DNA of 64,000 nt from NCBI RefSeq assembly GCF_022095675.1, contig NZ_JAHYSG010000021.1, positions 62,001-126,000 of the forward strand, in the 5' to 3' direction. The position numbers and the translations under genes were made by a program. How positions within the stretch are numbered: the first letter of the stretch is position 1; every line of letters begins with the position of its first letter. Below the pieces are notes generated by a model. The model was given only the letters and a program-made list of their open reading frames with translations, made no database searches and was not told the DNA's origin. Origin of the DNA: Dactylosporangium sp. AC04546. Lineage in GTDB: Bacteria > Actinomycetota > Actinomycetes > Mycobacteriales > Micromonosporaceae. Below, in pieces: positions 42,466 through 50,842 of this stretch.

Positions 42466-42490
42466 GCGGACGATCGTCCGTCTGACGGAC
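42466..42490. promoter_or_regulatory. composite palindromic operator, site 3 (IclR candidate)
   Basis: It is the same 25-bp pattern as sites 1 and 2 (TCTGAC in the last spacer), here extended leftwards by another palindrome, TCCG-TTTAG-CGGA (42458-42470). It lies midway in the 336-base divergent gap between the amidohydrolase and the IclR gene. I see no gene in the gap. Confidence 0.72.
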
Positions 42491-42601
42491 GGCTGTCATC
42501 ACAATGTTCCGGGGACCACCCGATGTCAAGACTCGGGATCGAAACAATTGCGCCGCGACGGCGGACTAGTGTTCGCTGTGCGGACCGACGAAGGGGAAGT
42601 G

Positions 42602-43438
42602 ATGGCGCAGCGTGGAGAAGGACCCGACTTCATCGAGGCCCTCGCGCGGGGACTGGACGTCATCCGGGCGTTCCACGCCGACCGGCCCCGCATGAGCCTG
42701 TCCGAGGTCGCGGCCGCCACCGGGCTGGCCCGCCCGACCGCGCGGCGCATCCTGCTGACCCTGGAGGAGCTCGGCTACGTGCGCACCACCGCCGGCGGGC
42801 ACGAGCTCACGCCGCGGGTGCTCGAGCTGGGGATGGCCTACGTCGGGGCGCTGTCGCTGTGGGACATCGCCCGGCCGCACATGGAGACGCTGGTGGCCGC
42901 GACCCGGGAGTCGTCGTCGATCACCCAGCTCGACGGGTCCGACGTCGTCTACCTGGCCCGGGTGGCGGTACCGAAGATCATCGCGCTGCGGGTCGAGATC
43001 GGCACCCGGTTCCCGGCCGCCGTGACCTCGCAGGGCAAGGTGCTGCTCGCCGCGCTCCCGCCGGAGCGGCTCGACGAGGTGCTCGCGCTGCCCAGCCGCT
43101 CCGGGGTGCAGCCGTGGGTGCAGCACTCCCGGCCGGCGATCGACGCGATGCTGCGCGAGGTGAACGCGCGGGGCTGGGCCCTCGCCGACAACGAGCTCGC
43201 GCCCGGCATCCGGTCGGTGGCGGTGCCGATCCGCGACGGGCGCGGCGAGGTACGGGCGGCGATGAACGTGACCGTGAACTCCGCCGAGACCACCACCAAG
43301 ACGCTGCTGGAGCAACACCTGCCGCACCTGCTGCGGGCGGCGAGCGCGATCAGCGCCGACTGGGCGCTGTGGCAGTCCCGCCCGCAGTTCGACCTTCCGC
43401 CCGCGGAGGTGTCACCCGCCGCCGTCGCGGGCGCGTGA
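42602..43438 (+). CDS. IclR family regulator (PcaR/PcaU/PobR-like)
   Basis: This 278-residue protein has an N-terminal winged helix (MSLSEVAAATGLARPTARRILLTLEELGYV) and an IclR effector domain with SLWDIARPHMETLVAATRESSSITQLDGSDVVYLARV, close in style to the PcaR/PcaU/PobR group that senses protocatechuate-type aromatic acids. The ATG at 42602 follows AAGGGGAAGTG; an upstream in-frame extension is less likely. It probably controls four flanking transcription units through sites 1-3. Confidence 0.88.
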   Translation: MAQRGEGPDFIEALARGLDVIRAFHADRPRMSLSEVAAATGLARPTARRILLTLEELGYVRTTAGGHELTPRVLELGMAYVGALSLWDIARPHMETLVAATRESSSITQLDGSDVVYLARVAVPKIIALRVEIGTRFPAAVTSQGKVLLAALPPERLDEVLALPSRSGVQPWVQHSRPAIDAMLREVNARGWALADNELAPGIRSVAVPIRDGRGEVRAAMNVTVNSAETTTKTLLEQHLPHLLRAASAISADWALWQSRPQFDLPPAEVSPAAVAGA

Positions 43439-43446
43439 CGCCTGGG

Positions 43447-45417
43447 TCATTCCGGATGGTTGACGGTGCCTGACCCGGTCAGGAACGGGCTGGTGACCCC
43501 GGTGTAGCCGAGGTGCAGGATCATTCCGTCGGCAGCGTGTTCCAGGTTGTGGCAGTGATCCATCCACAGGCCGGGGTTGTCGGCGCGGAACGCGACCCGG
43601 TAGGTCTCGCCCGGGCCGACGTCGAGGGTGTCGACCCACCACGGGCTGCCGGTGGTGGCGCGGCCGTCGCGGGACAGCACCAGCATGTGGTGGCCGTGCA
43701 GATGCATCGGGTGGTGCTGGCCGCTGCGGTTGACATAGGTGACCTCGACCAGGTCGCCGCCGGAGACCATGAGCATCGGCACGTCCGGGAACGAGGCGCC
43801 GTTCAGCGTGTACAGCACCGCCGGGCGGCCGTCGTAGAAGCCGAGCCGCTCGTCGACGCGCAGGGTGAAGCGCCGGTCGAAGCGGCTGCCCGCCCCGAAC
43901 TCGGTCCCGGCCGGGGTGCCGTACCGGGCCGGGTCCAGCACCGCCGGCGCGGCACCCTGCTGGTCCGGGCCCGCGTCGCCGTGCGGGCTGTAGACGATGC
44001 CCGGCCCGTCCGCGCGCAGCGTCACCGGCCGGTCGGGCATGGTGAACACGAGGTCGTAGCGAGAGCCGCCACCGGCGCGGATCCGCACCCCGGGCAGCAC
44101 GCCCGGTTCGTGCACGTCGGTGCCGTCGATGGCCACGACGCGCACCGGGGCGCCGGTCAGGGTGAACATGGCCGGGTTGCCGTCGGTGTTGACCAGCCGC
44201 AGCCGCACCTGGCGCCCGGCCGGCACCGACCGCCGTTGCACGCCGGCGGCCAGCCCGAGGGTCGCCACGCCGTCCTCATTGCCCCAGGTGTGCCGCAGCA
44301 CCGTGTCGGCGACGGCATCGTCCTGCACCGCAGCGTCGGCGGGCAGCACGACCAGGGCGCCGAACAGGCCGCGGCGGACCTGGACCGAGGACATCTCGTG
44401 CGAGTGGTACCAGTACGTGCCGAGCTGCCGGGCCCGGAACCGGTACACGAAGCTGGCCCCCGGCGCGACCGCGTCCTGGGTCACCCCGGCCACCCCGTCC
44501 ATCGCGTTGGGCACGTCCACCCCGTGCCAGTGCACCGTCACCCCGACCCCGGGCAGCCGGTTGACCAGCGTCACCTCCACGAGGTCGCCCTGCCGGACCA
44601 CCAGCTGCGGGCCGGGCGCGACGCCGTTGAACGTCCACGCCGCCACCCGCGCACCGGAGTCCAGCCGCACCGTGGTCTGCTGCGCCGTCAACGTGAACCG
44701 GCGCACCGCCGCATCCCCACCGGCTGCGGAAGCTGTGGTGTCCGCGCCGGTCAGATCGGTCACGCTGGCTCCGCCGTGGTGCTGATGCCCCGCCGCGCCG
44801 CCCCCGCCGGTGTCCACGGCACCGCCGGTCATGCTGCTGCGCGCCGGCAGGACACTCGCCGCGGACAGGCCGGCCGTCACCGCGGCGACCAGCGCCAGGC
44901 CAGCCGCTGCCCGCGCCGCGGTACGCCACCGACCGGCGGGCGCGGGTGTCTGACCGCGCTTGAGCCTCCGGTACGCCCATCCCATCGCCGCCACCCCGAG
45001 GACCGCGAGGCCAGCCACAACGGCGGCCCCCGCACCGGCCAGCTGCGCCACGGCCGCGACGAACACGGCACCGGCCGCGCCGGCCACCGCCGCTACGCGC
45101 GGCGCCTCGCCCGGCGCCTCGCCCGGCGGCTTTCGGGCCGGGCGCCACCACACCAGGTACACCGTGGCCGCCACCACCAGCGCCGGCACCACGAACACGA
45201 GCCGCGGCCCGGCGAACTCCCACCCCCAGCGCAGCAGCAGCACCCCGGCAACCAGTCGCAGCGCGGCCCCGCCGAGCAGCAGCGCGAACGGCGCCGCCAA
45301 CCACCGCGGCGCGGCCCCGGGGGACCGCAGGCGCGGCGCGACCCACCCCGCCGCCACGGCCACGGGCAGCTGCAACAACGCGGTCACCAGGTCGATGTAG
45401 TGCACCCACAGAAACAC
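43447..45417 (-). CDS. membrane-anchored multicopper oxidase
   Basis: This 656-residue protein has about five N-terminal membrane helices (residues 1-200), a His-rich linker (GHQHHGG) and then a three-cupredoxin multicopper oxidase. All copper motifs are present: HWHG (about 297), HSHE (about 338), HPMHLHGHH (about 565) and HCHNLEHAADGM (about 622), so it should be active. Possible roles are copper tolerance or oxidation of phenols or lignin fragments on the outer face. It has a GTG start. The 94 bases after the pectate-lyase-like gene and before this start hold no recognisable feature. Confidence 0.88.
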   Translation of the reverse strand: MFLWVHYIDLVTALLQLPVAVAAGWVAPRLRSPGAAPRWLAAPFALLLGGAALRLVAGVLLLRWGWEFAGPRLVFVVPALVVAATVYLVWWRPARKPPGEAPGEAPRVAAVAGAAGAVFVAAVAQLAGAGAAVVAGLAVLGVAAMGWAYRRLKRGQTPAPAGRWRTAARAAAGLALVAAVTAGLSAASVLPARSSMTGGAVDTGGGGAAGHQHHGGASVTDLTGADTTASAAGGDAAVRRFTLTAQQTTVRLDSGARVAAWTFNGVAPGPQLVVRQGDLVEVTLVNRLPGVGVTVHWHGVDVPNAMDGVAGVTQDAVAPGASFVYRFRARQLGTYWYHSHEMSSVQVRRGLFGALVVLPADAAVQDDAVADTVLRHTWGNEDGVATLGLAAGVQRRSVPAGRQVRLRLVNTDGNPAMFTLTGAPVRVVAIDGTDVHEPGVLPGVRIRAGGGSRYDLVFTMPDRPVTLRADGPGIVYSPHGDAGPDQQGAAPAVLDPARYGTPAGTEFGAGSRFDRRFTLRVDERLGFYDGRPAVLYTLNGASFPDVPMLMVSGGDLVEVTYVNRSGQHHPMHLHGHHMLVLSRDGRATTGSPWWVDTLDVGPGETYRVAFRADNPGLWMDHCHNLEHAADGMILHLGYTGVTSPFLTGSGTVNHPE

Positions 45418-45511
45418 GCCGTCGCCTCCACCCGGGTCACGCCGACCATGCCCGCGGCACCGGCCGCCCTGGCCGGCGCCGACGCGCCGGGCCGGGTGGC
45501 GCTGCGGGCGT

Positions 45512-47086
45512 TCAGCAGCGGCTGATGGTGGAGTTGTTCAGCGTCACCCCGGAGATCGTGAACCGGTCGGCGCACGGGTTCTCCACGATGCGGTTGTTCG
45601 TCAGCGTGAAGTTGCGCAGCGTGATGTCGGCGTTGCCGGGGAACTCGGTCCGCTCGGCCAGCCGCACCTCGCCGCCGCCGCTGATCGTGCCGCCGTTCGT
45701 GGCGATGCTGACGTTGTAGCAGTTCTCGATCAGGATCGCGTTGTTGCCGGTGTTGGCGATGTCGACCCGGTCGACCACGGCGCCGCCGCTCTCCGAGACG
45801 CAGAAGATGCCCCGGCCGCCGCCGCGCGCCTTCACCGTGCCGACGCGGATGTTCGTGCCGTACGAGGTGCCGATCCGGCCGTTGCGGTTGGCCATCCGGA
45901 AGGCCGCGTACCCCGTGCCCGTGCCGGCGTTCTCGGCGTCGACCGTGCCGACCGTCGCGTTGACGGTCTGGTTGAGCAGCAGGCCCGACTCGCCGACGTT
46001 GCGCGCGGTCACCGTGCCGATCGTGATGCCGTCGACGCCGTAGGTCTCCACCGCGTGCGAGCTCGCCCCGGAGACGTAGACGGTGTCGATGCGCACGTTG
46101 CGCGTCCACTGGCTGGTGTCGCCGCGGTTGTCGATCCGCACGCCCAGGCCGGAGGAGAGCCGCATGTCGATCTGGCCGAGCACCACGTTGGTCACGTTGC
46201 GCATGAAGATGCCGTACAGCGGGGCGCCGGTGAGGTTGAGGTGCTGCACCTCGACGTCGGTCGTGCCGCGCGAGTAGATCGGCGCCTGGTCGCCGGTGCC
46301 CGACCCGGTCACGTTGATGGTGCCGCAGACATCGATGGTCGTGTAGCTCGGCAGCGAGATGCGCGAGCCGGCGCTCATCGAGCCGGAGCCGCGCACGACC
46401 ACCCGCTGCTTCGACGTGCGGCCCGCGGACAGGCTGTTGACCGCGGCCTGCGCGGCGGCCCGCAGGTCGGTGCCGGTGTACACGGTCGTGCCGCCGTTGC
46501 GGGCGGTCCAGGTGCTGCCGCTGAGCACCGCCTCGGCGTTGAACGACCCGCTGCCGCAGCCGGTGCTGCCGCCGGTGACCGGGACGAGCTGCCACTGCTG
46601 GTTGTAGCCGTCGGCGTCGGTGTACTGCGAGATGCGCCCGCCGTCGGCGGTCGACCACTCCCACACGTCGAGCGCCTTGCCGCTGTGCCGGTTGAGCAGC
46701 CGCACGTAGCCGCCGGCCGAGTCCTTCAGGGTGAACTGCTGGCGGTTGTTGCCGCTCACCGCGGTCTGCTGGTAGAGGTTCGCGCCGTCGGCCGCGTTGG
46801 CGATCTCGAGCACCTTGCCGCTGTGCCGCGACCGGATCTGGTAGTAGCCGTTGTCGGTCGGCACGAACTGCCACTGCTGCACGGCCAGGTCGTTGCGGGT
46901 GTACTGGTTGACCGGCGCGCCGTCGGCGGTGGACCACTCCCACAGGTCCATCGCCTTGCCGCTGTGCCGGTTCACCAGCACGTACCAGGCGGACGGGTCG
47001 ACCGTCGCCGCCTCGGCGGCCGGCAGCCAGACGGCGCCCACCAGCGCGGTGACGGCCGCGGCGATGAGCAGGGCGATGCGTTTCAT
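45512..47086 (-). CDS. secreted ricin-lectin plus parallel beta-helix protein (pectin-active type)
   Basis: This 524-residue exported protein has a signal peptide (1-26, AEAA). A ricin-type lectin (about 30-172) follows, with repeated NRHSGKAMDLWEWSTADGAPVNQY / SRHSGKVLEIANAADGANLYQQ / NRHSGKALDVWEWSTADGG units. A right-handed beta-helix (about 185-524) comes last, with many short V/I-rich repeats and a closing DRFTISGVTLNNSTISRC. The beta-helix suggests a pectate-lyase or polygalacturonase-like activity, but no catalytic triad can be assigned by eye. It is divergent from a GH43 gene with shared operators. Confidence 0.78.
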   Translation of the reverse strand: MKRIALLIAAAVTALVGAVWLPAAEAATVDPSAWYVLVNRHSGKAMDLWEWSTADGAPVNQYTRNDLAVQQWQFVPTDNGYYQIRSRHSGKVLEIANAADGANLYQQTAVSGNNRQQFTLKDSAGGYVRLLNRHSGKALDVWEWSTADGGRISQYTDADGYNQQWQLVPVTGGSTGCGSGSFNAEAVLSGSTWTARNGGTTVYTGTDLRAAAQAAVNSLSAGRTSKQRVVVRGSGSMSAGSRISLPSYTTIDVCGTINVTGSGTGDQAPIYSRGTTDVEVQHLNLTGAPLYGIFMRNVTNVVLGQIDMRLSSGLGVRIDNRGDTSQWTRNVRIDTVYVSGASSHAVETYGVDGITIGTVTARNVGESGLLLNQTVNATVGTVDAENAGTGTGYAAFRMANRNGRIGTSYGTNIRVGTVKARGGGRGIFCVSESGGAVVDRVDIANTGNNAILIENCYNVSIATNGGTISGGGEVRLAERTEFPGNADITLRNFTLTNNRIVENPCADRFTISGVTLNNSTISRC

Positions 47087-47106
47087 GCGTGCACGCTCCT
47101 GTCTGA

Positions 47107-47120
47107 GGAAAGGGCTTTCC
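47107..47120. promoter_or_regulatory. palindrome GGAAAG-GG-CTTTCC
   Basis: The 6-bp arms lie 20 bases upstream of the beta-helix gene start, resembling LacI-family sites with an altered centre. Confidence 0.45.
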
Positions 47121-47173
47121 CAGGTGTCGTTCGGGGGAAGCTATCGGAGCGCATCGATGTCAGTCAACCGTCG

Positions 47174-47186
47174 CTGAAACTTTCAG
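47174..47186. promoter_or_regulatory. palindrome CTGAAACTTTCAG
   Basis: A perfect odd palindrome whose GAAACTTTC core matches the CGAAASTTTCG type of motif known for xylan-utilisation LacI regulators of actinomycetes. Confidence 0.55.
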
Positions 47187-47192
47187 GCACCC

Positions 47193-47220
47193 TTGACAGT
47201 CCGCATGTGAGCGATAACAC
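47193..47220 (+). promoter_or_regulatory. TTGACA promoter with embedded LacI-type operator
   Basis: TTGACA (47193-47198) and TAACAC (47215-47220) are 16 bases apart. The spacer region holds TGTGAGCGATAACA (47206-47219), which fits the LacI pattern TGTNANCGNTNACA. Confidence 0.5.
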
Positions 47221-47287
47221 TCGTGACCCACGCCGGTCTCCGCCAATCGATCGCCGTCCCGCCCAGCTCCATTCCCGCTGCGCATCT

Positions 47288-47301
47288 TGTGAACGTTCAC
47301 A
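47288..47301 (+). promoter_or_regulatory. LacI-type operator TGTGAACGTTCACA
   Basis: A perfect 14-bp palindrome 25 bases before the GH43 start. It fits the same TGTNANCGNTNACA pattern as the site at 47206. Confidence 0.65.
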
Positions 47302-47326
47302 CCATCGCCTTGCTGGAAGGGCCACC

Positions 47327-48766
47327 ATGGATCGCCGAAGCTTTCTCGCCGCGTCCGCCTCCGCGGTGGGCGCCGGCCTGCTCGTCGCGCCCGGCCGCGC
47401 CGCCGCCGCGCCCGGTGACACCCCGGCGCGGTACACGAACTCGCTCATCGCCCAGCGCGCCGACCCGCACATCACCAAGCACACCGACGGCTACTACTAC
47501 TTCACCGCCACCGCCCCGGAGTACGACCGCATCATCCTGCGCCGGGCCACCACCATCCAGGGCCTGGCCTCCGCGGCGGAGACGGTGATCTGGCGCAAGC
47601 ACGGCAGCGGCGACATGGGCGCCCACATCTGGGCCCCGGAGCTGCACTTCATCAACGGCCGCTGGTACATCTACTTCGCCGCCGGCTCCACCAGCGACGT
47701 CTGGAAGATCCGCCCGTACGTGCTGGAGAACACCAGCGCCAACCCGCTCACCGGCACGTGGACCGAGCGGGGCCGCATCGCGCTGCCGCTGGACACGTTC
47801 TCCCTGGACGCGACGACGTTCGTGGTGGGCGGCACGCGGTACCTCTGCTGGGCCCAGAACGACCCCGCGGTCGGCACCGGCACCAACCTGTACCTCGCCG
47901 CGATGTCCAACCCGTACACGATCACGGGAACGGTGGCCCGGATCAGCGTCCCGACCTACTCGTGGGAGACGATCGGGCACCGGGTCAACGAGGGCCCGGC
48001 GGTCATCCAGCGCAACGGCAAGGTGTTCCTGGCCTTCTCGGCGAGCGCCACCGACAGCAACTACTGCATGGGCCTGCTGACGGCGTCGTCGTCGGCCAAC
48101 CTCCTGAGCGCCTCGTCGTGGGCCAAGACGTCGACCCCGGTCTTCGCCACGAACGCGGCCACGAGCCAGTACGGCCCGGGCCACAACTGCTTCACGGTCT
48201 CCGAGGACGGCCGCAGCGACATCCTCGTGTACCACGACCGCTCCTACCGCGACATCAGCGGCGACCCGCTCAACGACCCGAACCGCCGCACCCGGGTCCA
48301 GAAGCTCTACTGGAGGTCCGACGGCACGCCCGACTTCGGCATCCCGGTCCCGGACGGCGCGACCCCGGTCCGCCTGCGCTCGAACAACTTCCCGGACCGC
48401 TTCGTGCGCCACTGGGAGTACCGCGCCCGCATCGAGGCCAACGTCGCCCCGCTGGCCGACTCGCAGTTCCGCATCGTCACGGGCCTGACGGGCAGCGGCA
48501 CGGTCTCGCTGGAGTCGACCAACTTCCCCGGCTACTACCTGCGCCACCGCAACAACGAGGCCTGGGTGGACCGCAACGACGGCACGACGCTGTTCCGCTC
48601 GGACGCGACCTTCTACCAGCGCGCGGGCCTGGCCGACAGCACGGGCGCGTCGTTCGAGACGTACGCGACGGCCGGCCGCTACCTGCGCCACTACAACTAC
48701 CTGCTGGTGACCCAGCCGGTGAGCACCACGACCGACCGCGCCGACGCGACGTTCCACCTGGAGTGA
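47327..48766 (+). CDS. secreted GH43 arabinanase/arabinofuranosidase with CBM42
   Basis: This 479-residue protein has a Tat-like signal (MDRRSFLAASASAVGAG). A GH43 five-bladed propeller (about 40-330) has RADPHITKHTDGYYYFTA, the HIWAPELHFINGRWYIYFA motif and NEGPAVIQ, giving the Asp and Glu catalytic positions. A C-terminal AbfB (CBM42) domain has three repeats (NFPDRFVRHWEYRARI; NFPGYYLRHRNNEAWV; AGRYLRHYNYLLVT) that binds arabinose side chains. It removes arabinose from arabinoxylan or pectin. It is divergent from the beta-helix gene with at least three palindromic operators between. Confidence 0.88.
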   Translation: MDRRSFLAASASAVGAGLLVAPGRAAAAPGDTPARYTNSLIAQRADPHITKHTDGYYYFTATAPEYDRIILRRATTIQGLASAAETVIWRKHGSGDMGAHIWAPELHFINGRWYIYFAAGSTSDVWKIRPYVLENTSANPLTGTWTERGRIALPLDTFSLDATTFVVGGTRYLCWAQNDPAVGTGTNLYLAAMSNPYTITGTVARISVPTYSWETIGHRVNEGPAVIQRNGKVFLAFSASATDSNYCMGLLTASSSANLLSASSWAKTSTPVFATNAATSQYGPGHNCFTVSEDGRSDILVYHDRSYRDISGDPLNDPNRRTRVQKLYWRSDGTPDFGIPVPDGATPVRLRSNNFPDRFVRHWEYRARIEANVAPLADSQFRIVTGLTGSGTVSLESTNFPGYYLRHRNNEAWVDRNDGTTLFRSDATFYQRAGLADSTGASFETYATAGRYLRHYNYLLVTQPVSTTTDRADATFHLE

Positions 48767-48775
48767 CGCGAGACT

Positions 48776-48814
48776 CCGGGGCCGGGCCCGCCCGCCAGCC
48801 CGGCCCGGCCCCGG
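48776..48814. terminator. convergent terminator, perfect 12-bp stem
   Basis: CCGGGGCCGGGC (48776-48787) pairs with GCCCGGCCCCGG (48803-48814) between the GH43 and Nudix genes. Confidence 0.7.
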
Positions 48815-48834
48815 TCCTCCGTTCGCGCGGCCCG

Positions 48835-49377
48835 TCAGGTGGTGTGGAGCAGGTGGGCGACCCGGTTGATGGTCTCGCGGAGGTTGGGCTCGGTCGTCGC
48901 CTCCAGGGCCTCCGCCACCGTGAGCCAGCGCAGCGGCGCGTCCGGCTGCTCCGGGCGGGCGGCGTCCGGGGTCGCGGTGGCGAGGACGAAGCGGACGTCG
49001 GCGTGCTCGTGGGCCGGCTCGTCGCCCTTGGCGTTCACCGGGACGATGACGACGTGGACGACGGCGCCGGACGGCCACGGTGCCAGGTCGGGCAGGCCCG
49101 TCTCCTCGGCGCCCTCGCGCAGGGCCACCGCCACCGGGTCGGTCTCGCCCGGGTCGCCGTGGCCGCCGACCTGCAGCCAGGCCCGCTGGCGCTCGTGCCA
49201 GCGCAGCAGGATCCGGGCCGTCGGCGGGTGGACGATCAGCGCCGACGCCGTGACGTGCAGCGGGATCGCGCGGGTCCACGGGTCGTCGGTGGCGGCCAGC
49301 AGGGACCGGACCCGGTCGAGGTCGGCGGCCTCGGCCGGATCGGCAGCCTGATACGAGGTCAGCAGGTCGGCAAGCAC
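48835..49377 (-). CDS. Nudix hydrolase
   Basis: This 180-residue protein has the full Nudix box GxxxxxEx7REUxEExGU as GGHGDPGETDPVAVALREGAEETGL near residue 75. It hydrolyses nucleoside or other diphosphates. It starts (GTG) ten bases after the stop of the class II terpene cyclase, so it is co-transcribed with the terpene genes. A role in removing diphosphate from a prenyl diphosphate is an attractive inference, as plant Nudix enzymes do this for geranyl diphosphate. Confidence 0.85.
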   Translation of the reverse strand: MLADLLTSYQAADPAEAADLDRVRSLLAATDDPWTRAIPLHVTASALIVHPPTARILLRWHERQRAWLQVGGHGDPGETDPVAVALREGAEETGLPDLAPWPSGAVVHVVIVPVNAKGDEPAHEHADVRFVLATATPDAARPEQPDAPLRWLTVAEALEATTEPNLRETINRVAHLLHTT

Positions 49378-49387
49378 GACCAGCAGA

Positions 49388-50842
49388 CTAGACCCTGTTG
49401 CGGAGCATCAGCTGGCGTGCCGACAGGACCGCGGCCCGGACGATCGCGTGCGGGGCGTAGAGGTCCTTGTCGTGCCACAGCGGCGGGTCGGTCTGGCGGC
49501 GCTCGGCGAGGTAGCGTTCGGTCGCGCCCAGGCCCGGCCAGCCGCCCGCACCCGGCGCGAGCAGCACGTGCACGGCGTACGCGGTCTCCTCGGCGGTGCC
49601 GCCCCAGCGGCCCCACGAGCCGTCGTGGCGGCGGGTCCCGGCGACCCATTCCGCGGCCCGGGCGATCGCCGCGGTGACCTCAGGGCCCCGGCCGAACCGG
49701 GCCAGTGCCAGCACGCAGCAGGCGGTGGCGTAGTACGGCGAGCTGTGCCAGCGGTCGTGCCAGGAGCCGTCGGCCTGCTGCTGCGAGCACAGCCATCCGG
49801 CCAGCCGGTCGACGACGTCGCGCCGCCCGGCGACGCCGAAGGCGTCCAGGACGTGGGCGTTCGTGGTGACCGACGAGCCGTCCTCGCCGGGCCAGGTGCA
49901 GAAGCTGTCGCCGATGTCGTACGCCTGGAGCACGTCCGGGTCCACGGGATGCCCGAGCTCACCGAGCGCGAACAGCACGACCGCCGTCGTGTCGGCGTCG
50001 GCCGGCAGGCCGGGGCCGGCGGCGGTGCCGGAGGGGCCCCAGTCCGCGGTGAGGCTGGCGACGATCCCCGTCGGCGCGCTGAACGCGACGCCCGCCCGGG
50101 CCAGCCCGCCGAGCACCCAGGCCCGCTCGAAGACGGTGATCGGGGTGGCGCAGGGCACCGGGCCGCCGTGGCGGCGTGCGGCGGCGCCGAGGTACGAGAT
50201 GGCCGCCGAGGGGCGTGGACCCCCGAGCCAGGCGGCGGTCGCGGCCGGCGAGGCACCCACGGCGCCGGGCCCGACCAGCCGCACCCCGGGCGCGTCACGC
50301 GCCCCGTCGCCGAGGACCTCCAGGGCATGCAGGAGCTTCTCCGGTACCGCGGCGCCGCTGCGGAAGTACTGCCGCACCCCGGCCAGCCGGCGGCCGTCGA
50401 TGCCCGCCGGCAGCGGCAGCGCCTCGCCGGTGCGCTCGTTGATGCGCTCGACGAGCGCCGGCACGATGAGGTCGGCGGCCGGAGTGTCCGGGATGGACGC
50501 CGCCGCCGGCAGCAGGCGGCGCAGGAACGCGAGCCCGCGCTCCGCCGCCGGGCGCGGGCCGGCCGCCAGCAGCGCCTCGGTCGCGCTGAGCGTCGGCACC
50601 ACCGCGTACCCGCCGGGCGGCCCCCAGCCCCCGTCGGGCCGCTGCGCGCAGAGCAGGTATCGCACCCGCTCGGCCTGGCCCGGCACCCACGGCGCCAGGC
50701 TGACCACGCGGGCGGTCTCGTAGACCGAGGGCGACACCTGCCCCCAGGGCTCCCGGGCCAGGCCTTCGACGAGGTCGTGCACCTCGTGGGCCAGCCCCGG
50801 CGCGACGAGGTGCTCGGCCGGCAGGATCTCGTCGATGCTCAC
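49388..50842 (-). CDS. class II terpene (di-/sesquiterpene) cyclase
   Basis: This 484-residue (alpha/alpha)-barrel protein of the squalene-hopene/copalyl-diphosphate cyclase superfamily is near the length of bacterial class II diterpene cyclases. The acid motif reads DADTTA (GLPADADTTAVV), a DxDTT variant of DxDD. QW-like repeats are present (QRPDGGWG, QQADGSWHDRWH, RHDGSWGRWG). It likely protonates and cyclises geranylgeranyl or farnesyl diphosphate, leaving the diphosphate for the class I partner. The GTG overlaps the stop of the class I synthase gene (GTGA). Confidence 0.82.
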   Translation of the reverse strand: MSIDEILPAEHLVAPGLAHEVHDLVEGLAREPWGQVSPSVYETARVVSLAPWVPGQAERVRYLLCAQRPDGGWGPPGGYAVVPTLSATEALLAAGPRPAAERGLAFLRRLLPAAASIPDTPAADLIVPALVERINERTGEALPLPAGIDGRRLAGVRQYFRSGAAVPEKLLHALEVLGDGARDAPGVRLVGPGAVGASPAATAAWLGGPRPSAAISYLGAAARRHGGPVPCATPITVFERAWVLGGLARAGVAFSAPTGIVASLTADWGPSGTAAGPGLPADADTTAVVLFALGELGHPVDPDVLQAYDIGDSFCTWPGEDGSSVTTNAHVLDAFGVAGRRDVVDRLAGWLCSQQQADGSWHDRWHSSPYYATACCVLALARFGRGPEVTAAIARAAEWVAGTRRHDGSWGRWGGTAEETAYAVHVLLAPGAGGWPGLGATERYLAERRQTDPPLWHDKDLYAPHAIVRAAVLSARQLMLRNRV

